Assembly: GCA_034521955.1 (NCBI GenBank)
Contig: JAXHLT010000001.1
Span: forward strand, 124,001 to 188,000
From: M55B127 sp034521955
GTDB lineage: Bacteria; Bacillota; Halanaerobiia; Halanaerobiales; M55B127
Length of the DNA: 64,000 bases
Reading direction: 5' to 3'
Of the stretch, positions 52,460 through 61,662 are shown piece after piece (the first letter of the stretch is position 1; each line of letters starts with the position of its first letter). The notes under the pieces were generated by a model that made no database searches, had not been told where the DNA came from, and worked only from the letters and a program-made list of their open reading frames with translations. A program made the position numbers and the translations under genes.

Positions 52460-53109
52460 AACACCTGCTCCTCAACAATATCAATAATTTTAGTAAATAC
52501 TTCTTCTATTCCTGTATCACTTTTTACCATAGCAAGCTTATCTTTTTTTTCATAAAAGTTCACTAAACTCATAATTTTTTCTTCGTTTACTTTTAATCTT
52601 TCTTTCACTACTTCTTCTTTATCATCAGTGCGTTGGATTAACTTTCCGCCACATTTATCACATATACCTTCTTTTTTAGGTGGATTATATTCTAAATGAT
52701 ATATAGCTCCACAGTTACTACAGGTTCTTCTTAATGTTAATCTTTTTATTAATTCTTCTCTGGTAACATTTATATATAAAGCTAAATCTAATGACCGATC
52801 CATTTCATCGAGCATATTATCTAATGCTTCTGCTTGATTTATAGTTCTGGGGAATCCGTCTAGAATAAATCCTGCTTTACAATCTTTTTCTTTTAGTCTT
52901 TCTCTCACAATATTATTAGTAATTTCATCCGGCACTAGACCGCCAGAATCAATTATTTCTTTGGCTTTTTTACCGAGTTCTGTTTCGTTTTTTATTGCAG
53001 TTCTGAATATATCTCCTGTAGAAATATGGGGTATGTTATATTTATTGCTTAATTTTTTGGCTTGTGTACCCTTACCTGCACCCGGCAAGCCAAGCATTAT
53101 AAGATTCAT
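52456..53109 (-). CDS. adk: Adenylate kinase with zinc lid
   Basis: Interconverts ATP + AMP and 2 ADP, 217 residues. P-loop GLPGAGKGTQAKKL, AMP-site HISTGDIFR and DGFPRTINQAEAL. The lid has four Cys (CSNCGAIYH, then CDKCGG), the zinc-binding form common in Gram-positives. Between secY and map as usual. Confidence 0.98.
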   Translation of the reverse strand: MNLIMLGLPGAGKGTQAKKLSNKYNIPHISTGDIFRTAIKNETELGKKAKEIIDSGGLVPDEITNNIVRERLKEKDCKAGFILDGFPRTINQAEALDNMLDEMDRSLDLALYINVTREELIKRLTLRRTCSNCGAIYHLEYNPPKKEGICDKCGGKLIQRTDDKEEVVKERLKVNEEKIMSLVNFYEKKDKLAMVKSDTGIEEVFTKIIDIVEEQVL

Positions 53110-53133
53110 CTTATTCCCCCTCTTTGTTTTATA

Positions 53134-54402
53134 TTATTTCATAAAGCCTTCATAGTGTCTCATTAATAGATGTGATTCAATTTGCTGCATTGTTTGTAAT
53201 GCTACACCGGTCATAATCAATACTGATGTACCACCGAAACTAATATTAACACCTGTCAATGGACCCATTGCAAATGGTAACATAGCAACTATTGCTAAAA
53301 AGAATGCTCCTGCTAATGTTACTCTTACTAAGATCTTGTCTAAATAATTTATTGTTGCTTTACCTGGTCTTATTCCTGGAATAAAACCACCATTTTTCTG
53401 CATATTTTCTGCTACTTCTTCTGGATTGAATGTAATAGCAGTATAAAAATATGTGAAAAAGAGGATCATTAAACCATATAATATCAGATAAAGAGTTGAA
53501 CCAGGTTGTATCAATGATGATACACTTTGTGCCCAATCATATGGTAACACTTGTGCAATTACTCCTGGGAACATTAGTACAGATGAAGCAAATATTACTG
53601 GAATAACTCCAGCTTGGTTTACTTTCATTGGAATATGAGTACTTCTTCCACCATATACCTTTCTACCAACAATTCTTTTTGAATATTGAACCGGAATTCT
53701 TCTTTCACCTTCTTGTACAAATATGATTCCAGCAACAATAACAACCGCAAATACGACAAAAAGTAATATGTTTAAAATAGAAATACTTCCAGCTGAAAAT
53801 AATTTATATGTGCTAACTATTTCTCCAGGGAATCTTGAAATAATTGATGTAAAAATTATAATAGAAATACCATTACCGATACCCTTGTCATTAATTTGCT
53901 CACCAAGCCACATTAAGAATGCTGTACCTGCTGTCAAACTAACAACTATTACAAATAGATCAAAAAATGTAGGATTAGGTATCGCACCAAAACGATTAAT
54001 ATATGAAGTTATACCAATACCCTGAATAACAGCTAATACAATTGTTCCATACCTAGTATACTGAGCAATTTTCTTTCTTCCTTCAGCACCTTGTTTAGAT
54101 AGTTCTTCTAATTTAGGTATTACTACTGTTAATAGGTTTAGAATAATTGAAGCGGTAATATATGGAGTGATACTCATAGCAAAAACTGTAAAGTTTCTTA
54201 AAGCACCACCAGCAAATAGATCAAGAAAATCAAATACTCCACCAATTCCACCTTGAAATAGTTGTTCCTGTAAAATACTAACATCTACTCCTGGAACCGG
54301 TATATGAGCACCTAATCTATATACTACCATCATAGCTAAAACAAATAGTACTTTTTTTCTAAGTTCTTTTACCTTAAAAATGTTTTTAAAAGTCTGTAAC
54401 AA
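53134..54402 (-). CDS. secY: Preprotein translocase subunit SecY
   Basis: The central channel of the Sec translocon, 422 residues with ten membrane helices. Near the start, VYRLGAHIPVPGVD; mid-protein, ERRIPVQYSKRIVGRKVYGG and PMKVNQAGVIPVIFASSV; at the end, LMRHYEGFMK. TTG start with GAGGTG upstream. It follows L15 by one base. Confidence 0.98.
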   Translation of the reverse strand: MLQTFKNIFKVKELRKKVLFVLAMMVVYRLGAHIPVPGVDVSILQEQLFQGGIGGVFDFLDLFAGGALRNFTVFAMSITPYITASIILNLLTVVIPKLEELSKQGAEGRKKIAQYTRYGTIVLAVIQGIGITSYINRFGAIPNPTFFDLFVIVVSLTAGTAFLMWLGEQINDKGIGNGISIIIFTSIISRFPGEIVSTYKLFSAGSISILNILLFVVFAVVIVAGIIFVQEGERRIPVQYSKRIVGRKVYGGRSTHIPMKVNQAGVIPVIFASSVLMFPGVIAQVLPYDWAQSVSSLIQPGSTLYLILYGLMILFFTYFYTAITFNPEEVAENMQKNGGFIPGIRPGKATINYLDKILVRVTLAGAFFLAIVAMLPFAMGPLTGVNISFGGTSVLIMTGVALQTMQQIESHLLMRHYEGFMK

Positions 54403-54403
54403 C

Positions 54404-54847
54404 TTAAATCACCTCAGCCTTTCCACCGGCATTTTCAATCTTTTCAACGGCAGATTCACTGAAGGCATGTGCTTTTACAGTTAAATTTTTAGTAATAGCA
54501 CCTTTAGCTAATACTTTAACGCCATTTTTTGCAATATTATCAATTAGTCCTCTTTCTTGCAGTAATTCGGGAGTAATTTCTGTGCCCTCATCAAAGTTAT
54601 TTAATTGATAAACATTTACAACACTGTACTGCTTTTTAAAAATATTATTAAATCCGCGTTTTGGAAGTTTTCTAAACAATGGTGTCTGTCCACCTTCAAA
54701 AGTTGGTCTAATTTTATTACCAGATCTAGAATTTTGACCGTTAGCTCCGCGTCCTGAAGTATAACCTCTTCCAGAACCAGTACCACGACCTACTCTTCTT
54801 TTTCTTTTTTTAGAACCTTTCGCGGGTTTTAAGTCATGTAAGTTCAT
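54404..54847 (-). CDS. rplO: 50S ribosomal protein L15
   Basis: A late-assembly large-subunit protein, 147 residues. MNLHDLKPAKGSKKRKRRVGRGTGSG and GQTPLFRKLPKRGFNN are typical. ATG 54847; RBS GGAGGTG. It directly follows S5 without the usual rpmD (L30) between them: the gap is just 20 bases. Confidence 0.98.
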   Translation of the reverse strand: MNLHDLKPAKGSKKRKRRVGRGTGSGRGYTSGRGANGQNSRSGNKIRPTFEGGQTPLFRKLPKRGFNNIFKKQYSVVNVYQLNNFDEGTEITPELLQERGLIDNIAKNGVKVLAKGAITKNLTVKAHAFSESAVEKIENAGGKAEVI

Positions 54848-54867
54848 AACGTAGCGCACCTCCTTAA

Positions 54868-55368
54868 TTATCCAAGAATTTCTTCTACTGTTTTTCCTCT
54901 TAATCTTGCTACATCTTCTGCTGATTTTAATTCTTTTAAACCAGTCATTGTAGCATTAACCATATTTATAGGATTTGAAGAACCAAGTGATTTTGTTAAA
55001 ATATCATTGATTCCTGCTAATTCTATTACTGCACGTACTGGCCCACCGGCAATAACACCTGTACCCTCAACAGCAGGTTTTAAGAGAACTCTTCCTGCAC
55101 CGAATACTCCTGTTATTTCATGTGGAATAGTAGTTTCAACAATAGGCACTTTGATTAAGTGCTTTTTAGCATCATCTACACCTTTTCTTATTGCTTCTGG
55201 TACTTCATTTGCTTTTCCAATGCCAGCTCCAACATGGCCGTTTGAATCTCCAACAACCACTAGAGCGCTAAAGCTAAAATTACGTCCACCTTTTACAACT
55301 TTAGCAACACGATTTATATTAACAACTCTTTCGTCTAAATCCAATTTTTTCGGATCAATCTTGCTCAT
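54868..55368 (-). CDS. rpsE: 30S ribosomal protein S5
   Basis: Small-subunit accuracy protein, 166 residues. RVNINRVAKVVKGGRNFSFSALVVVGD, the GHVGAGIGKANEVPEAI motif and GVIAGGPVRAVIELAGI are standard. In the spc operon between L18 and L15. Confidence 0.99.
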   Translation of the reverse strand: MSKIDPKKLDLDERVVNINRVAKVVKGGRNFSFSALVVVGDSNGHVGAGIGKANEVPEAIRKGVDDAKKHLIKVPIVETTIPHEITGVFGAGRVLLKPAVEGTGVIAGGPVRAVIELAGINDILTKSLGSSNPINMVNATMTGLKELKSAEDVARLRGKTVEEILG

Positions 55369-55384
55369 GGATTCGCCTCCTTCA

Positions 55385-55741
55385 TTAAAAGTTTAATCCT
55401 TCTTCTCTTGCTGCTTCTGCAACTGCTTTAACACGACCGTGATATTTATATCCGGCTCTGTCAAATACAACCTCATTAATATCATTTTCTAATGCTCTTT
55501 TTGCAACCAATTCTCCTACTTTTTTAGCAGCTTCTACATTGCCGCAGTGGTCTAATTGGTCACGTAATTTTTCATCTTCTGTAGATGCAGCAACAAGAGT
55601 ATGTCCAGTTAAATCATCTATAATCTGAACGTACATATTTTTCAAACTCCTGTTTACAACCATTCTTGGTTTGTTAGGAGTACCTGTAATTTTATTTCTA
55701 ATTCTGAAGTGCCTTCTTTTTCTGGCAGACCTCTTATCCAT
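55385..55741 (-). CDS. rplR: 50S ribosomal protein L18
   Basis: 5S rRNA-binding protein, 118 residues. RKRRHFRIRNKITGTPNKPRM and the end HGRVKAVAEAAREEGLNF are standard. ATG 55741 has GAAGGGAG upstream, so a longer form is not chosen. Confidence 0.98.
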   Translation of the reverse strand: MDKRSARKRRHFRIRNKITGTPNKPRMVVNRSLKNMYVQIIDDLTGHTLVAASTEDEKLRDQLDHCGNVEAAKKVGELVAKRALENDINEVVFDRAGYKYHGRVKAVAEAAREEGLNF

Positions 55742-55759
55742 AATTATCACTCCCTTCAA

Positions 55760-56290
55760 TTAACCGGTTTTACCAACTTTTCTTCTAATGTGTTCATCTA
55801 CATATTTAACACCTTTACCCTTATATGGCTCAGGTTTTCTTGTTTCTCTTATATTAGCTGCGACATCGCCGACTAACTGTTTATCATAACCAGATACAGT
55901 TATTATATTTTTTTCTACATCAAAATTGATACCTTCAGGTGCTTCAAATTTTATTGGATGTGAATATCCTACTTCAAGTACAAGAGTACTACCTTGGACT
56001 TTTGCATTATATCCAACACCTACCAATTCTAATTTTTTAGAAAATCCTTCAGTTACACCTTCAACCATTCCTTCAATCAAACTACGAATTAATCCGTGTT
56101 GAGAACGGTCATCTTTACTATCTGAAGGTCTTTTTACAACAACAGCTTCATCTTCAATATTTATATCAAATAAGGGATTAAACTCTCTAGTAATTTCTCC
56201 CTTTGGTCCTTTAACAGTTACTTTGGTTCCATCAATATTAACATCAACTTTTTCCGGGATGTCAACAGGTTGTTTACCTATACGGGACAT
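55760..56290 (-). CDS. rplF: 50S ribosomal protein L6
   Basis: A large-subunit protein near the sarcin-ricin loop, 176 residues with two similar domains. MSRIGKQPVDIPEKV begins it and KGKGVKYVDEHIRRKVGKTG ends it. ATG 56290 after GGAGGTGA. Confidence 0.99.
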   Translation of the reverse strand: MSRIGKQPVDIPEKVDVNIDGTKVTVKGPKGEITREFNPLFDINIEDEAVVVKRPSDSKDDRSQHGLIRSLIEGMVEGVTEGFSKKLELVGVGYNAKVQGSTLVLEVGYSHPIKFEAPEGINFDVEKNIITVSGYDKQLVGDVAANIRETRKPEPYKGKGVKYVDEHIRRKVGKTG

Positions 56291-56330
56291 TAAATTCACC
56301 TCCAGCTATTTTCTTAAAAAATCGTGTTTT

Positions 56331-56729
56331 TTACCATACGTAGCAGAGAACTTCTCCACCTACGCCTTCTTTACGAGCTTCTTTATCAGTCACTACTCCT
56401 CGAGAAGTTGAAATAACAGCTATTCCTAAACCTCCGAGTACTCTTGGTATTTCGTCTTTATTAACATATACTCTTAAGCCAGGTTTGCTTATTCTTTTAA
56501 TTCCTGTAATAACTTTTTCATTGTCTTTTCCATACTTCAAATAAACTCTAACTTTATTTTGAGGATAATTATCTATGATTTTATATTCTTTGATAAAACC
56601 TTCATCTTTTAAAGTTTTTGCAATATTAATTTTTAAATTTGAAGCTGGTATATCGACAACATCTTTATTTACACTATTGGCATTACGGACACGTGTTAAC
56701 ATATCTGCAATCGGATCAGTAATATTCAT
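56331..56729 (-). CDS. rpsH: 30S ribosomal protein S8
   Basis: Primary 16S-binding protein, 132 residues; it autoregulates the spc operon in some bacteria. MNITDPIADMLTRVRNAN start, STSRGVVTDKEARKEGVGGE near the end. ATG 56729 behind GGAGG. Confidence 0.99.
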   Translation of the reverse strand: MNITDPIADMLTRVRNANSVNKDVVDIPASNLKINIAKTLKDEGFIKEYKIIDNYPQNKVRVYLKYGKDNEKVITGIKRISKPGLRVYVNKDEIPRVLGGLGIAVISTSRGVVTDKEARKEGVGGEVLCYVW

Positions 56730-56751
56730 TAAGCCATCCTCCTTCCTGATT

Positions 56752-56937
56752 TTACCAACTTGCTTTTTTAACTCCTGGTATTTCACCTTTATGTGCTAAT
56801 TCTCTGAAACAAATTCTACAGAGATCAAATTTCCTAATATAACCACGAGCTCTTCCACATCTACTACATCTATTAACTTTTCTAGTAGAATATTTAGGCT
56901 CTTTGTTCGCTTTCTCGACTAATGCCTTGCGGGCCAT
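56752..56937 (-). CDS. rpsN: 30S ribosomal protein S14, zinc type
   Basis: 61-residue type Z form of S14 with Zn ligands in CSRCGRARGYIRKFDLCRIC, as in many Gram-positives. Standard position between L5 and S8. No zinc-independent paralogue is in the window. Confidence 0.99.
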   Translation of the reverse strand: MARKALVEKANKEPKYSTRKVNRCSRCGRARGYIRKFDLCRICFRELAHKGEIPGVKKASW

Positions 56938-56963
56938 AAAATTAATCCCTCCTTATTATTGGA

Positions 56964-57503
56964 CTACTTTTTAAATGGCATACCCATTAATCTTAATAAT
57001 TCAAAGGCTTCTTCATCAGTTTCTGCTGATGTAACTATTGTAGCTTCAACACCATGAACCTTATCTACATCATCAATTTTGATTTCTGGGAATACTATGT
57101 GTTCATTCAGTCCAAGACTATAATTTCCTCTACCATCAAATGCATCCGGAGAAATACCTCTAAAGTCTCTTACACGTGGATAGGTAATATTAATTAACTT
57201 ATATAGAAACTCATACATATATTCACCACGTAAAGTTACTTTAACACCGATCGGCATTCCCTCACGTATTTTAAAATTCGCTACAGCTTTTTTAGCTCTT
57301 GTTACTGAAGGTTGTTGCCCAGTAATTTTAGCGACATTTTCTACAACTTGATCTAACAGTTTAGGATCTTCTTTTGCATCTCCAATCCCAACGTTAACAA
57401 CTATTTTTTCTACCTTAGGTGCTTCCATTACATTATTGTAATTAAATTTTTCAACTAATTGAGGTAATATTTCTTCCTTAAATTGTTCGGCTAAAACAGA
57501 CAT
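56964..57503 (-). CDS. rplE: 50S ribosomal protein L5
   Basis: 5S rRNA-binding protein at the central protuberance, 179 residues. KFNYNNVMEAPKVEKIVVNVGIGDA, the FKIREGMPIGVKVTLRG stretch and RDFRGISPDAFDGRGNYSLG are standard. Confidence 0.99.
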   Translation of the reverse strand: MSVLAEQFKEEILPQLVEKFNYNNVMEAPKVEKIVVNVGIGDAKEDPKLLDQVVENVAKITGQQPSVTRAKKAVANFKIREGMPIGVKVTLRGEYMYEFLYKLINITYPRVRDFRGISPDAFDGRGNYSLGLNEHIVFPEIKIDDVDKVHGVEATIVTSAETDEEAFELLRLMGMPFKK

Positions 57504-57527
57504 CCAATAACCTCCTTCCAGTTAAAT

Positions 57528-57842
57528 CTATTTATCTATAACTTCGTCACAGCTTTTACATACTCTTACTTTTTTCCCACTGTTTAAAACATCTACACCG
57601 ATACGAGATCTTTCTTCACAGCGTGGGCATACGAGCATAACGTTAGAAATATGAATCGGGGCTTCATTTTCAATAATTCCGCCCTGTGGCATATCCTGGG
57701 TAGGACGCATATGTCTACTGACAATATTAATTCCTTCCACGATAACACGATCTTCATCTCGATCTACATTTAAAACTTTACCTCGTTTGCCTTTATCTTT
57801 ACCATATATAACTTCAACAGTGTCATCCTTTTTAATTCTCAT
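57528..57842 (-). CDS. rplX: 50S ribosomal protein L24
   Basis: Assembly-initiating protein, 104 residues. KOW motif VIYGKDKGKRGKVLNVDRDEDRVIVEG. The C-terminus has two CxxC pairs (CPRC, CKSC), forming a likely zinc ribbon present in many anaerobic Bacillota. Confidence 0.98.
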   Translation of the reverse strand: MRIKKDDTVEVIYGKDKGKRGKVLNVDRDEDRVIVEGINIVSRHMRPTQDMPQGGIIENEAPIHISNVMLVCPRCEERSRIGVDVLNSGKKVRVCKSCDEVIDK

Positions 57843-57855
57843 TAAACTCCCCCCT

Positions 57856-58224
57856 CTATAATACCTCAGGTGCTAAGGAGATAATTTTCATGTAATTTTT
57901 ATCTCTCAATTCACGTGTTACAGGTCCAAAGATACGGGTACCTGTTGGATTATCATTATCATCTATAATTACAGCTGCATTTTCGTCAAATTTTATATAT
58001 GAACCGTCTTTTCTTTTCATTTCTTTTTTAGTTCTTACAATCAAAGCAGTCACTACTTCGCCTTTTTTTACCATACCGTCTGGTATTGCTTCTTTAACAG
58101 AAGCTATTACTTTGTCACCGATACCGGCATATCTTCTTCTTGAACCACCCAGTACTTTTATACATAAAAGTTCACGGGCTCCAGAGTTATCGGCAACCTT
58201 AAGTCTACTTTCAGACTGAATCAT
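57856..58224 (-). CDS. rplN: 50S ribosomal protein L14
   Basis: Intersubunit-bridge protein, 122 residues: MIQSESRLKVADNSGARELLCIKVLGGSRRRYAGIGD at the start and VTRELRDKNYMKIISLAPEVL at the end. Confidence 0.99.
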   Translation of the reverse strand: MIQSESRLKVADNSGARELLCIKVLGGSRRRYAGIGDKVIASVKEAIPDGMVKKGEVVTALIVRTKKEMKRKDGSYIKFDENAAVIIDDNDNPTGTRIFGPVTRELRDKNYMKIISLAPEVL

Positions 58225-58252
58225 TTAGAACCCTCCTCATCTATAATGAACA

Positions 58253-58513
58253 TTATTTTGCTTTTTCGATAATTTCTAAAACTCTCCATCTTTTTGCCTT
58301 GCTTAAAGGACGAGTTTCAATTATACGTACTTTGTCACCCTCATTACATTCATTGTTTTCATCATGTACTTTATATTTTTTTGTTTGTTTTACAACTCTT
58401 TTATATAAAGGGTGCTGAGTTTTACGTTCAACAGCAACTGTGACAGTTTTATCCATCTTGTCACTGGCCACAAAACCAGTACGTATTTTTTTATTTGTAT
58501 TAATTTCTGCCAT
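58253..58513 (-). CDS. rpsQ: 30S ribosomal protein S17
   Basis: OB-fold 16S-binding protein, 86 residues. GFVASDKMDKTVTVAVERKTQHPLYKR and GDKVRIIETRPLSKAKRWRV are standard. ATG 58513 with AAAGGAGA. Confidence 0.98.
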   Translation of the reverse strand: MAEINTNKKIRTGFVASDKMDKTVTVAVERKTQHPLYKRVVKQTKKYKVHDENNECNEGDKVRIIETRPLSKAKRWRVLEIIEKAK

Positions 58514-58537
58514 AATCAATCTCCTTTCTTAAACAAT

Positions 58538-58741
58538 CTATGCTTGGTTAATTCCAAGTTCTTGTTCGCGTTTTATAGTTTTAATGCGAGCAATTATTCT
58601 CTTAACCTCACGAATTCTAGTTGGATTATCTAATTGTGCAGTCGCATGTTGAAATCTCAGATTAAACAACTCTTCTTTAAATTCTCTCAACTTTTGATCT
58701 AATTCAACATCAGTTAAATTTCTTAATTCATCAACTCTCAT
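58538..58741 (-). CDS. rpmC: 50S ribosomal protein L29
   Basis: 67-residue helical protein at the tunnel exit. MRVDELRNLTDVELDQKLREFKEELFNLRFQ is typical. ATG 58741 lies within the L16 end (11-base overlap), RBS GGTGAG. Confidence 0.98.
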   Translation of the reverse strand: MRVDELRNLTDVELDQKLREFKEELFNLRFQHATAQLDNPTRIREVKRIIARIKTIKREQELGINQA

Positions 58742-59165
58742 TGGACTCACCATCCGTTTCATCTCGTTTCACAAATTTAGTTTTAATTGGTAGTTTATGA
58801 GCAGCAAGTCTCATAGCTTCCTTAGCAACTTCTTCTGGTACACCCGCTAATTCAAACATAATCCTACCGGGTTTTACAACAGCTACCCACTTTTCAGTAG
58901 CTCCTTTACCACTACCCATTCTTGTTTCTGCAGGTTTGGCGGTTACGGGTTTATCAGGAAATATTTTAACCCAAACCTTTCCACCTCTTTTTATATATCT
59001 AGTCAAAGCAACACGAGCAGCCTCTATCTGACGATTAGTAATCCAGTGAGGTTCAAGTGCGCGCAGTCCGAATTCACCAAATGAAATATCGGTTCCTCTT
59101 ACTGCTCTACCTTTCATTCTGCCTCTGTGTTGTTTACGATGTTTAACCCTTTTAGGCACTAACAT
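58731..59165 (-). CDS. rplP: 50S ribosomal protein L16
   Basis: A-site region protein, 144 residues. MLVPKRVKHRKQHRGRMKGRA, GSGKGATEKWVAVVKPGRIMFEL. The C-terminal tail after KLPIKTKFVKRD is a few acidic residues longer than usual. Confidence 0.99.
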   Translation of the reverse strand: MLVPKRVKHRKQHRGRMKGRAVRGTDISFGEFGLRALEPHWITNRQIEAARVALTRYIKRGGKVWVKIFPDKPVTAKPAETRMGSGKGATEKWVAVVKPGRIMFELAGVPEEVAKEAMRLAAHKLPIKTKFVKRDETDGESNES

Positions 59166-59192
59166 TTAGAGACCTCCTTTCAAACATTTCTA

Positions 59193-59837
59193 TTATTCAG
59201 TATCTACTTCAGGTAATATTTCACCTTTGTTAATCCAAACTTTAACTCCTATTTTACCGTATGTTGTATCGGCTTCAGAAAAACCATAATCTATATCTGC
59301 TCTTAGAGTATGAAGAGGTACACTACCTTCTTGGTAACCTTCGCTTCTAGCCATTTCAGCTCCACCTAAACGGCCACTACTCAATATTTTAAATCCTTCA
59401 GCTCCCATTTTCATTGCTCTATCCATCGCTTTTTTCATAGCTCTTCTAAAAGAAACTCTTCTTAAAAGCTGTTGTGCAATGTTTTCGGAAACCAACTGAG
59501 CATTTAGTTCTGGTTTATCAACTTCTACAACATTTATTTGAACAGTTTTTTTAGTCATGTTTTCAATTTCTTTTCTTAATGCATCAACTTCAGAACCACC
59601 TCTACCAATTACCATACCTGGGCGGGCAGTATGAACATCTATCTTAAGTCTATTTGCAGCTCTCTCAATAACTACTCTAGAAATTCCAGCTTCGTACATT
59701 TTCTTTTTTATATGTTCTCTAATTTCTATATCTTCATGCAGTAGTTTAGCATAATTATCTTTATTAGCATACCATTTGGCATCCCAGTCTTTTATTACTC
59801 CTACACGAAGACCATGTGGATTTACTTTTTGACCCAA
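59193..59837 (-). CDS. rpsC: 30S ribosomal protein S3
   Basis: mRNA entry-site protein, 214 residues, with KH domain motif GMVIGRGGSEVDALRKEIE. TTG start with GGAGGG upstream. The last residues, NKGEILPEVDTE, end close to the core without a long tail. Confidence 0.99.
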   Translation of the reverse strand: MGQKVNPHGLRVGVIKDWDAKWYANKDNYAKLLHEDIEIREHIKKKMYEAGISRVVIERAANRLKIDVHTARPGMVIGRGGSEVDALRKEIENMTKKTVQINVVEVDKPELNAQLVSENIAQQLLRRVSFRRAMKKAMDRAMKMGAEGFKILSSGRLGGAEMARSEGYQEGSVPLHTLRADIDYGFSEADTTYGKIGVKVWINKGEILPEVDTE

Positions 59838-59839
59838 AT

Positions 59840-60181
59840 TTAACCCTCCTTCTTCTCTTCAAGAATTACGGTAACATGGCTTGTCCTTTTGTTTATTGGA
59901 CTTGCCTGTCCCATTGCTCTCGGACGAAATCTTTTCATTGTAGGTCCTTCGTCAACGAAACATTTTGATACATATAACTCATCAACAAACATATCGTGAT
60001 TGTTCTCTGCATTTGCAATCGCTGAGTTTAGAACTTTTTCTATAATTTTTGAAGATTTATTAGGTGTGTTTTTTAATATACCTATTGCCTCTCCAATATC
60101 TTTCCCTCTTATTAAGTCAATAACTCTTCTAGATTTACGCGGGGAAACTCTCACATATTTGGCAACAGCTTTAGCTTCCAT
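59840..60181 (-). CDS. rplV: 50S ribosomal protein L22
   Basis: Exit-tunnel protein, 113 residues. AKYVRVSPRKSRRVIDLIRGK start, PRAMGQASPINKRTSHVTVIL loop reaching the tunnel constriction. Two bases before rpsC. Confidence 0.99.
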   Translation of the reverse strand: MEAKAVAKYVRVSPRKSRRVIDLIRGKDIGEAIGILKNTPNKSSKIIEKVLNSAIANAENNHDMFVDELYVSKCFVDEGPTMKRFRPRAMGQASPINKRTSHVTVILEEKKEG

Positions 60182-60203
60182 AATATAAACCCCCCTTTAG
60201 TGT

Positions 60204-60488
60204 TTATTTAAGTGTAGTAGAACGTTCTGTATGTCTACTATGTCCTCTAAATATTCTAGTAGGTGCAAATTCTCCTAGTTTATGTCCTACCATTTCTTCG
60301 GTTATAAAAATTGGTACATGTTTTCTACCATCATGGACAGCTATTGTGTGACCAACCATATTGGGAAAAACGGTTGAACTGCGTGACCATGTCTTTATAA
60401 CTTCTTTTTTATTAGATTCATTTAATTCTTCTATCTTTTCCATAAGTTTTTCTTGAACAAATGGTCTTTTATTAACTGATCTAGCCAT
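60204..60488 (-). CDS. rpsS: 30S ribosomal protein S19
   Basis: Head protein, 94 residues. KTWSRSSTVFPNMVGHTIAVHDGRKHVP and LGEFAPTRIFRGHSRH are standard. Confidence 0.99.
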   Translation of the reverse strand: MARSVNKRPFVQEKLMEKIEELNESNKKEVIKTWSRSSTVFPNMVGHTIAVHDGRKHVPIFITEEMVGHKLGEFAPTRIFRGHSRHTERSTTLK

Positions 60489-60511
60489 AAAAATTATACC
60501 TCCTTTAACCT

Positions 60512-61345
60512 CTATCTTTTCTTGGTCTTGCGGGACCTGATAATATATCTATCAGATTTTTTTGTTTTTCTTGTCTTTTTACCCATAGTTTTTTGTCCCC
60601 AAGGAGTAACTGGATGACGTCCTGCAGGTGATTTACCTTCACCACCACCGTGTGGGTGATCATGAGGATTCATTACAACACCGCGTACAGAAGGTCTTTT
60701 ACCTTTCCATCTACTACGGCCAGCTTTTCCCAGGGTAATATTTTCGTGATTAATATTACCAACCTGCCCTATAGTGGCTTTACACTCTTGTCTGATTAAG
60801 CGAACTTCACTTGAAGGCATTTTTACATGAGCAAATTTTCCTTCTTTAGCTAAAATCTGTGCATTCACACCAGCTGATCTAGCAATTTGTCCACCTTTAC
60901 CAGGTTGTAGCTCTACATTGTGCACTATAGTACCAACCGGTATATTCTTTAATTTTAAAGAATTACCAGGAACTATATCTACATTTTCTCCAGAGATTAT
61001 TTCATCTCCAACAGATAATTTATCCGGAGCTAAAACATATCTTTTTTCTCCGTCTGCATATGTTAGTAACGCTATTCTTGCAGTTCTGTTTGGATCATAT
61101 TCAATTGCAGCTACTTTTGCAGGTATATCATCTTTGTCTCTCTTAAAATCTATTATTCTATAACGTCTCTTATGACCTCCACCTCTTCTTCTAGAGGTAA
61201 TCCTTCCATTTACATTACGTCCACCAGTTTTATGAAGTTTAGTAACTAAACTTTTTTCTGGTTCCTTTTTTGTAATTTCTTCAAAAGAAGAAACGGTCAT
61301 ATATCTCCTAGAAGGAGTTGTAGGTTTAAAGGTCTTGATAGCCAT
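60512..61345 (-). CDS. rplB: 50S ribosomal protein L2
   Basis: Peptidyl-transferase-centre protein, 277 residues. VNGRITSRRRGGGHKRRYR and the conserved His loop NPHDHPHGGGEGKSPAGRHP are intact. Confidence 0.99.
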   Translation of the reverse strand: MAIKTFKPTTPSRRYMTVSSFEEITKKEPEKSLVTKLHKTGGRNVNGRITSRRRGGGHKRRYRIIDFKRDKDDIPAKVAAIEYDPNRTARIALLTYADGEKRYVLAPDKLSVGDEIISGENVDIVPGNSLKLKNIPVGTIVHNVELQPGKGGQIARSAGVNAQILAKEGKFAHVKMPSSEVRLIRQECKATIGQVGNINHENITLGKAGRSRWKGKRPSVRGVVMNPHDHPHGGGEGKSPAGRHPVTPWGQKTMGKKTRKTKKSDRYIIRSRKTKKR

Positions 61346-61371
61346 TGTGTTCCCTCCTTTAACGATAAATA

Positions 61372-61662
61372 TTAGAGTCCTTCAAATATTTCTATTGAAT
61401 CTCCTTCGGCTAATCTAACCAAAGCTTTTTTCCAGCTTGCAGTTGTTCCTTCATTTCTACCAAGTCTACGCTTTTTTCCACGCATATTCATGGTATTAAC
61501 ATTGTCTACTTTCACATTAAATATTTCTTCAACAGCTTTTCTTATTTCTACTTTATTTGCATTTTTTGCAACTTTAAAAGTATAAGTATTACTTTCTTCC
61601 ATTTTCAACATGCTGTTTTCAGTTATCACAGGTTTAATTAAAACATCTCTAGGATCTTTCAT
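61372..61662 (-). CDS. rplW: 50S ribosomal protein L23
   Basis: Exit-site docking protein for trigger factor and SRP, 96 residues. DVLIKPVITENSMLKME start, NVKVDNVNTMNMRGKKRRLGR loop. It overlaps L4 by 4 bases (ATGA). Confidence 0.99.
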   Translation of the reverse strand: MKDPRDVLIKPVITENSMLKMEESNTYTFKVAKNANKVEIRKAVEEIFNVKVDNVNTMNMRGKKRRLGRNEGTTASWKKALVRLAEGDSIEIFEGL

